From Limnomonas spitsbergensis (lineage: Eukaryota; Chlorophyta; Chlorophyceae; Chlamydomonadales), in the NCBI GenBank assembly GCA_037349105.1, contig JAYJMM010000041.1:10042501-10106500 (forward strand): DNA of 64,000 nt, written 5' to 3'. The position numbers and the translations under genes are program-made. The notes beneath the pieces were generated by a model. That model was not told the origin of the DNA and searched no databases. It saw nothing but the letters and a program-made list of their open reading frames with translations. The first letter of the stretch is position 1, and every line of letters begins with the position of its first letter. Below are positions 56,976 through 64,000 of the stretch, one piece after another.

Positions 56976-59900
56976 TCACTTCTCCCACTTCAGCGACTCC
57001 TTTTGCGACTCCGCTGCGAGCCGCACGGCCCGCTCGCTGCGTGGCACCTGGTTGGTCTTGCCCTTGCGCTGGCCAAGCCCCGCCCGCAACATGTGTCGTT
57101 TGTCCTCACGCCTGGCTAGCCCCGGGGGCCGCCCTGCCACCCCCCCACAACACTCAAAGTACTTAAGACCCGTGCGCGAGCAGATTGCGTCGTGGCCCAG
57201 GAAATCCAGCACTGGGAGGATGGGGCAGTTTTTGCGGTCCTGCCGCTCCAGCCGCTCCATGCGATCCTCTGATATCAGGCGCATAGCAGGGCATTTCAGA
57301 TTCGTACAGCCAATCCCAGTGTACAACACAAATTGCAAAAAGGCAGACGGGCCGAAAGAATGCAGGCCTCACACGTATCCTTCAGAATAGGAGGCATCCG
57401 GGGCTGCGTTCTGTTGCCCCCCTTCAACCCCCCCCCCCCCATCTTCACCACCCCTCTTCACTCAAGAGAAAGTCCAACTGAATCTGGCCAAATCCCTTCG
57501 TGCTTTCCCAATACTTGATTTACCCTCCGCTCACCACACCCAGTCAACCAACATGTGCATCCAGCGCCCCGACCCTCTCTCCTCCCCCTCCCATCCCCCA
57601 CACCTGGTTGTCCACACTTGGCCCCCAGCACCCCTCTCCCCCCTTCCAACTCGGCCACCCACCATCCTTCTCTAGTGCCTCCATCTCTTTGAGCGCCTCC
57701 GACTGGTGCTCCTGCGTGAGGGGCTCAGGCTCCCCAAGCACCACCACCCAACGGTACAGCCGACGCATGCGGTCTCGCGTCTCCAGGTACCCTCGCACAC
57801 AGTCCTTGACCTGGGGCCATGGTGGGGTGGATATGTTGACTCTGCCACCGCTGCTGGAAATGGCTTAAGAGGAGTATCCCACAACCCCCCCTCATGATCC
57901 ACGTAAAGTCAGGTGCGCTCAGCAACCGCCTGCGGGAAACGGCTACAGAGGCCCATCCCCCAATCCTACCCCCTGATCTATGTGAATTAAGGTGGGCTCA
58001 GCAACCGCCTGCAGGAAATGGCTAAAGAGGCCCATCCCGCGATCCTACCCCCTGATCTATGTGAATTAAGGTGGGCTCAGCAACCGCCTGCAGGAAATGG
58101 CTAAAGAGGCCCAGCCCCCGATCCTACCCCCTGATCTATGTGAATTAAGGTGGGCTCAGCAACCGCCTGCAGGACATGGCATATGAGGCCCATCCCCCGA
58201 TCCTACCCCCTGATCTATGTGAATTAAGGTGGGCTCAGCAACCGCCTGCAGGACATGGCATATGAGGCCCATCCCCCGACCCTACCCCCTGATCTATGTG
58301 AATTAAGGTGGGCTCAGCAACCGCCTGCAGGAAATGGCTAAAGAGGCCCATCCCGCGATCCTACCCCCTGATCTATGTGAATTAAGGTGGGCTAAGCAAC
58401 CGCCTGCAGGAAATGGCATATGAGGCCCATCCCCCGATCCTACCCCCTGATCTATGTGGATTCAGGTGGGCTCAGCAACCGCCTGCAGGAAATGGCTAAA
58501 GAGGCCCATCCCGCGATCCTACCCCCTGATCTATGTGAATTAAGGTGGGCTCAGCAACCGCCTGCAGGACATGGCATATGAGGCCCATCCCCCGACCCTA
58601 CCCCCTGATCTATGTGAATTAAGGTGGGCTAAGCAACCGCCTGCAGGAAATGGCATATGAGGCCCATCCCCCGATCCTACCCCCTGATATATGTGAATTA
58701 AGGTGGGCTCAGCAACCGCCTGCAGGACATGGCATATGAGGCCCATCCCCCAATCCTACCCCCTGATATATGTGAATTCAGGTGCGCTCAGCAACCGCCT
58801 GCAGGACATGGCATATGAGGCCCATCCCCCAATCCTACCCCCTGATATATGTGGATTCAGGTGCGCTCAGCAACCGCCTGCAGGACATGGCATATGAGGC
58901 CCATCCCCCAATCCTACCCCCTGATATATGTGGATTCAGGTGCGCTCAGCAACCGCCTGCAGGACATGGCATATGAGGCCCATCCCCCAATCCTACCCCC
59001 TGATATATGTGGATTCAGGTGCGCTCAGCAACCGCCTGCAGGACATGGCATATGAGGCCCATCCCCCAATCCTACCCCCTGATATATGTGGATTCAGGTC
59101 CGCTCAGCAACCGCCTGCAGGACATGGCATATGAGGCCCATCCCCCAATCCCACCTCAAGTTTTCTGTTGATGCTGTTGCAACTAAGATCATGAGGTGAA
59201 TTGGGTGCAGCATTCTGAGATTCTTTTCAGTAGTAACAGCGTCTAAGTAAAACCAAAGAGGTGCATGCCACTTTCACCTCTTCATCTATGTAGACTCCGG
59301 TGCGCTCCGCAACCGCCTGCAGGAAACGCCGATCGCCCAGGATCGACTTGCCATCAGACTTGATGCGCACTTTCTCATCCTCTGTGAGGGTGCTACGGTG
59401 CAGGCAGAGGGGGGCAGCAGGCAGGAGCAGGGGTCTCACCTTTGCTTTGATTCCCTACGACGCAATGCGGAGCCAGCAGGGACAGGCAGGTCTAGACAAG
59501 TGTGAATCGAGGCGGTGCACACCCACCTGGTGAGCATTAGGCAGGAGACCAAGCAGGTCTAGACAAGTGTGATGCCAGGCGGTGTACACCCACCTGGTGT
59601 GGAATAGGCAGGAGACCAGGCAGGTCTAGACAAGTGTGCTGTGAGGCGGTGCACACCCACCTACTGATCTTCTCGTGCTGCAATGTCCTCAGGTACGAGA
59701 CGCGCTTCCAGTCCACGTAGCGCTCATAGTCCACGTGCTGCCTGGGTATTGAGAGCACCACCGGCCGGGGGGCGTCCGAGTTCATCCACAGCTCCTTGTT
59801 GAGTGCGATGAACGCTGAGGAAGGAGGGAAGGAGTAAGAGAGGGGTACAATGGGTGGCCCAGGGAGAAGGAGGGAAGGGGTGGCTATTCAGTTCCTCCTC

Positions 59901-61610
59901 AGCTCCTTGTTTAGTGTGATAAACGCTGAGGAAGGAGGGAGGCAGGAAGGAAATGGGCGGGGGAGGAGGACCAGGCACAATATATCAGAGTGCGATTTAT
60001 TTGCAGCATTTGCTCAAAGCCGCCGGTTCCTCATCATTGACTCATTAAGCCATGCTGAGCTCAGCCTGTAATTACTTTTTTTAGATGAAGCAAGGCAACA
60101 TATTGCTTTGCTTCACCTAAAACAAGCCAAGATGACACCCCCAGATTTCCTCCCACGCCCCTATGTTTCCAACGCAGATTGCATTTTTAGGTGACATGCC
60201 TCCTCCCTCCCCAAGTCCCACTCAATCCACCCATGCTCCCTTGCTAGGTTACATGTCTTCCGCCTCTTCTGTCAGGTCCTTTCTATATCACACGCCCAAC
60301 ACATCTCACATACCGTCCACTGTCAGGTCCTTATTCTGTTCCAGGTAATCCGCATACTCCTTGCGCTGCTTCTCCCGGTCTGCAGACTCTGCTTCCGGAG
60401 GTGGCAGCGACGACGAAGCCGGCATACCCTGTGTGGTGTGGGGGGCTGTGTGACGGCTCCAATGGAATATAAAGAGGGAAAGGGTAACAGGAAGAACAGG
60501 AACCGCCTCCCAGTTAACGGACCGATTACGGGATCTAGTATATAACAGTGGATCCAGCTGTTTGTGGATCTAGCTGCCTTACGAATGTAGTCACCGGGTA
60601 GATTTGTGGAGGTGTGGATGTGGCTGACTCACCCTTGGCAGGCCCGGCAGGAAGCTGGAAACATCCGCTTCAGGCAAGAGGTGCTTGCCGCCTGCGTCAT
60701 CACAGAGAAGGAAGCCTTTTAGTTGGAAGCAACATTGAGAGCGAGAGCAGGGATGTTTGTTTGTGTGAATGCATTGAAAATCTGCTGATGTGATATGGCT
60801 ATGGATGTCAATGATTTAAGGAGCAGGTGCGTGGTTGCCTGCGTGGCAATCTGGAATCTAGCCAAGGCTTTGCATGAGACATCAGGCACGGGATAGTAGC
60901 GATAGGTCAGACATGAACTAAAGGGGATGGAACGGATGACATTGCAGCAGGCATGCGAGAAGAGCAGGTACGCATCCCATTCCCAGGAAATGTCCTAATA
61001 GCAGATTAGCAGGGATGAATCTCTGTGCCACAGAGCCTAACACCCTTGAATGTGTACATGTCTTACATGACAGGTTTGGTCATTAGGTTGATCACTGTGT
61101 GGCATGCATTCCAGGCTCTGGCTTCTACGAGCTTTCCTAGCAATGGAGCAAGTGTCTGCTTGTGGTCCACTGGTGAGGGTATAGCTTGATGAACTAGGGA
61201 ATCGTCGAGATATTTCCCCCCTCCTTATCATGAGATTGGATGGAAGAGGTCCAATTGGAGAGGGGGGGGGGGTCATAAGGGCGGGGAATAGACCAGGTCT
61301 GCTCCTCCTCGCAATGGCATGCTCATAAGGAGAGGAAGGGGATCATCAGGTAGGGGGATAAAATGATTCAGGAGGTGCTGAAACTGATGGAGCTGCAACA
61401 CGACCAACACGTGCGCCAGGTTTGCACTCAGCAGGTGTTAGGGGGCTGCCCGCATGGAGGGTCCTACTTACCTGGCAGGAGTCGCTTCAGCCATGGAGGG
61501 ATGAGGCTGGTTGCGGTAGCAGAAGGCGACGACGGACTCTCTGCAGGACGCGACTGTGAGGACGCGAATGCCGCATTGCTGTCAAAACTTTTCGAAGTGC
61601 TTGCAGCATG
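56976..61610 (-). CDS. Unrecognised multi-exon gene with a cysteine-containing C-terminus
   Basis: Minus-strand exons: about 61600-61472 (start not fixed), 60691-60633, 60428-60314, 59814-59665, 59381-59278, 57810-57663 and 57367-56976 (stop TGA 56978-56976). All have GT-AG borders and phases agree. Translated order: a Ser/Pro-rich leader (PPWLKRLLPGGKHLLPEAD), PGLPRGMPASSSLPPPEAES, KQRKEYADYLEQNKDLTVDG, FIALNKELWMNSDAPRPVVL, a Tyr/Trp-rich patch (DYERYVDWKRVSYLRTLQ), SDGKSILGDRRFLQAVAERT, VKDCVRGYLETRDRMRRLYR, then a final exon with CTNLKCPAMRL, CPILPVLDFLGHDAIC and ECCGG, and a basic tail (RKGKTNQVPRSERAVRL). The cysteines could bind metal. No signal peptide or membrane segment is visible. 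I cannot name the family. Several introns carry copies of its own exon edges. Confidence 0.7.
57890..59157 (-). repeat. 79-bp tandem array derived from an exon edge, 16 copies
   Basis: The shared anchor AGCAACCGCCTGC recurs at exactly 79-bp spacing from 57921 to 59106. On the minus strand each unit contains CCTGCAGGCGGTTGCTGAGC, then RCACCT and an AATYCACATA piece, matching the real exon 59381-59278 (CCTGCAGGCGGTTGCGGAGC, then GCACCGGAGTCTACATAGAT). The array lies in the intron immediately after that exon. Copies split into types ending GGAAATGGCTAAAGAGG and GGACATGGCATATGAGG; the six right-most are the most alike. Confidence 0.92.
59470..59680 (-). repeat. Tandem copies of the exon 59814-59665 donor edge
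   Basis: Three units of about 65 bp share CAGGTCTAGACAAGTGTG and GGCGGTGCACACCCACCT. The last unit contains the real donor (minus-strand ATCA/GTAGGTGGGTG); the other two carry a GGTGGGTG-type sequence at the same place. Confidence 0.85.
59886..59942 (-). repeat. Degenerate copy of the exon 59814-59665 acceptor edge
   Basis: CAGCTCCTTGTTTAGTGTGA, then TAAACGCTGAGGAAGGAGGG, copies the real exon start on the plus strand (CAGCTCCTTGTTGAGTGCGA, then TGAACGCTGAGGAAGGAGGG), including the acceptor, about 110 bp upstream of it in gene orientation. Confidence 0.9.
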
Positions 61611-61699
61611 GGCACTGACGCCAGCTGATCAGGAGAGACAGAGGCAGTGTCAGTCGTGTTGCGTTAGCATCTGGCAGGCGCGATCGAGGTTTGTCGATG

Positions 61700-63080
61700 A
61701 CGAAAGCTTTAAAATGGCGTCGATTCACGTATGTGATTGCTTACTCGAGACGCCCCGCTGCTGAAACCCTGCACCAGGTCCGAACAGGCGAAGGATGAGA
61801 GGCTGGTGATCCAACAGGAGTCCGATGCACCTCACTGCGCCCGTGACATCAGGGCGGGCAGCGGCTGTCAGCATTTTATTCCGATGGCCTTAGTGCTTGG
61901 ATACGATGGAAGGGAATCGCTCGGGTGCTCGCTGCTCGGGTGAAAGTTTCTGTGTGAAGTGTGAAGTGTGGGAAGGGGATCTGGGTCGCTTTCATTATTT
62001 GTGTCGTGATCCATTCTGCAGCATCACATTTAGCGTCTGCATTGATGCCGAATAATGCGTTTAAACCCTGGATTCGGCGATGTATACCCTCAGTCAATGA
62101 CAAAGACTGCTGGGTTCTCTGTTTTTTCCTCGCACCGAACTCGACACCGTCGCAGAACTTGACGCCCGTCGCTGCTTGGCTGCAACTTGTAAAATATAGG
62201 ACCAGAAAGGCTGTGGGCCCTGGCTGCTACAGTCTAGCCATCTGAAAGGAGGCAATCTGGAGGCATGGGAGGCACCAGGCATGGGAGGCCTGCTTGAGAC
62301 ATGGAAGACCCCAAAGGTGTGGAAAGGAAGCTAAAAATTGATGCAGACATGATGGATCTATCAATAACGGTGATGGAAAGCTGAAAGAAGTGGCATTGAA
62401 GGGTGGTGCGAGAAACTCTGCCTAATGACATGACCTTTGTATGGAGTGTCTGAGTGGAGGTGAGCATTCGTGCGTAAACCGGTTCTGTTATATATCAAGT
62501 TATGCTCTTGTCAACATCCTCATTGTGACTACCGTTACAACCTCTCAAAAAGATGCGCTAGGCTCCATGCCTCCAGCATGCAAGTGCCACCCTGAAGGGA
62601 GCCCGTAGGGGAACGTGACTGCTTGAGAGTTGTTTTGCTGACCCTCCATGTCAGATCGCCCCATGATATTCAATATCGGTGTAGTGCTGTGGGCAGTCGG
62701 CATAGCAATCTTGGTGGCCCTGTAGGGCAGTCAAGAGGCACTGAAACCCACTCCCCAAGTCCTAGTAAGACTGGGGGCTGGTATAAGGAGCCAGTCTAGG
62801 AGTTTCGAGGGCTCAAAGTGTTAACAAGCCCGTCGTAGCCCTGACATGGATAGCACCCGTGAAGGCCCTACACGAGAGTGGATCCGTCATGCCATTGGGT
62901 AGGCACACGCATTGACCACTGGCTGAATGATCAACAAAACATTGCCTGAGGGGAGAGGAGCAGAGAGAAGACTGTGGGGTATTGGGGGTTTATATCGCAG
63001 ACGTGGGAGCGCGAGAGATATAGGAAAATGGGGAAGGGAATTTCAGTGTCAGGACGCTCCAAGGTGCTCTCCTCTTGAGG
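61700..63080. other. Region without a recognised gene
   Basis: It probably contains the 5' end of the minus-strand gene, but no convincing first exon could be chosen. Open frames here are short and overlap on both strands. Confidence 0.4.
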
Positions 63081-63081
63081 C

Positions 63082-63204
63082 ATGCAGTTTATGCACAATG
63101 GGCAGCTGGACGCCCTGGCATGTGGCCTTGTGGACTACACCAAGGCCTTTGACAGCGTGCGGCTGGAGCAGCTCTGGCAGCATCTGTACGAGCTGACACT
63201 GTAG
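63082..63204 (+). mobile_element. LINE reverse-transcriptase fragment
   Basis: The frame reads LACGLVDYTKAFDSVRLEQL and then WQHLYEL before a stop. The D.TKAFDSV motif is the first catalytic-aspartate block of non-LTR retrotransposon reverse transcriptases. Neighbouring blocks are not preserved in any frame, so this is a small relic. Confidence 0.85.
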
Positions 63205-64000
63205 GACGCAGCGGTCATAAGCGTGAGACATGCTGCTGCCAGCATTGTTGAATAAGGCCCTGACTTTTTGAGGAAGATGTGGTCAACTTGTTTTGGGCTA
63301 GACTCAAGATGGGCCAACATTTGGACCTCCTTTCCTTTTTCTGGGGGGGCTTTGCCTTTTTATTTCTGTTTTCTCCTAAGCTTACAAGCACGCAGATTGG
63401 CACTGATGCGGCTAATTGTTTTGAGCAGGGCATAGATATCGGTTAATTATCTTATCTGCTGCTTGGCTCTCTCACACGTCGAAAACATTATGTACCGGTA
63501 GGTGCCCATGCTTATGTTGATACGAGATGTCGGCTACGGCCTTCTGGGGTGGTGTTGACACCAAAATACGACTGAGCTTTGTCCCTGCCATGCAATGGCG
63601 ATTTCAATTCAGATCTCATTGCGGCAGTGCCCGCTTGTTGTCCGCCAATTCTGTCCCCACGGAATTTGTCACCGCCACATGGACTTTCAATCTGGCTGCT
63701 TACAGCATGTCGAGTATGATATCCCTTTGTAGTCCAGTGAACCAATTGTGCTGATGGGCACCTAGACGCCCCTGTCTTTCAACGTTTGTAAGTCTGTGGA
63801 TCATAAATCGCTCAGATACGTTAAAACGGTTTCATTGTCCTCCCTCCCTACTAGTGTTATAGTTGGACTGAGCATGAATCCATCCTCGGTGCAGCCAGCA
63901 CAGCAGGAAGTGCATGAAAACCCTTTGGACAGGACGTAGAGAGATGCTGAAAGGCAGCCCAAGTGGCTATCATTCGGTATTCAGTAAAACGGGACATCCA
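63205..64000. other. End of window, nothing recognised
   Basis: Only short overlapping frames are present. It may be decayed retrotransposon sequence continuing from 63082-63204, but no motif supports that. Confidence 0.4.

Overview
The window looks like nuclear DNA of a ciliated green alga, most likely a chlorophyte. Every recognisable gene is split by many short GT-AG introns. The genes include a ciliary transition-zone protein (RPGRIP1L type), a RAP-domain organelle RNA-binding protein of the kind expanded in chlorophytes, and papain-family proteases with SPPPP-type proline-rich linkers. Non-LTR retrotransposon debris, hAT-like elements and large minisatellites fill the rest. There is no prokaryotic gene organisation. 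Exon models were built by eye from splice sites, phase continuity and family resemblance. Species, expression and copy number cannot be judged from the sequence alone.

Layout. 1-8218: about 205 copies of a 40-bp minisatellite. 8357-20970 (+): RPGRIP1L-like gene in 19 phase-consistent exons (coiled coil, two C2 domains, glycine-rich tail). 21-24 kb: MITE and a decayed LINE 3' end. 24351-34112 (+): RAP-domain gene in about 12 exons, with a hAT-like element (27275-28130) in one intron and an 86-copy 21-bp minisatellite (30850-32655) in another. 34.1-36.4 kb: repeat debris. 36389-49540 (-): a papain-family pseudogene split into two blocks. Between the blocks lie a LINE 3' fragment (39.5-40.6 kb), a minus-strand coiled-coil gene (41150-44657) and a second hAT-like element (42096-42946). 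50413-55570 (+): the head-to-head sister protease gene, catalytic core preserved but with several lesions. 56976-61.6 kb (-): an unrecognised multi-exon gene with a 16-copy 79-bp array in an intron. 61.6-64 kb: a LINE reverse-transcriptase scrap and otherwise nothing clear.

The most unusual theme is that introns of at least two unrelated genes hold degenerate tandem copies of the neighbouring exon's edge, including the splice site ('exon-edge ghosts'). They lie beside at least eight exons of the RPGRIP1L-like gene and several of the 57-61 kb gene, where one edge has grown into a regular 79-bp satellite. Other points of interest are a head-to-head inverted duplication of a protease gene whose two copies carry different lesions, a repeated cysteine-containing module joined by proline-rich linkers in both copies, and two hAT-like elements with perfect 8-bp target-site duplications.
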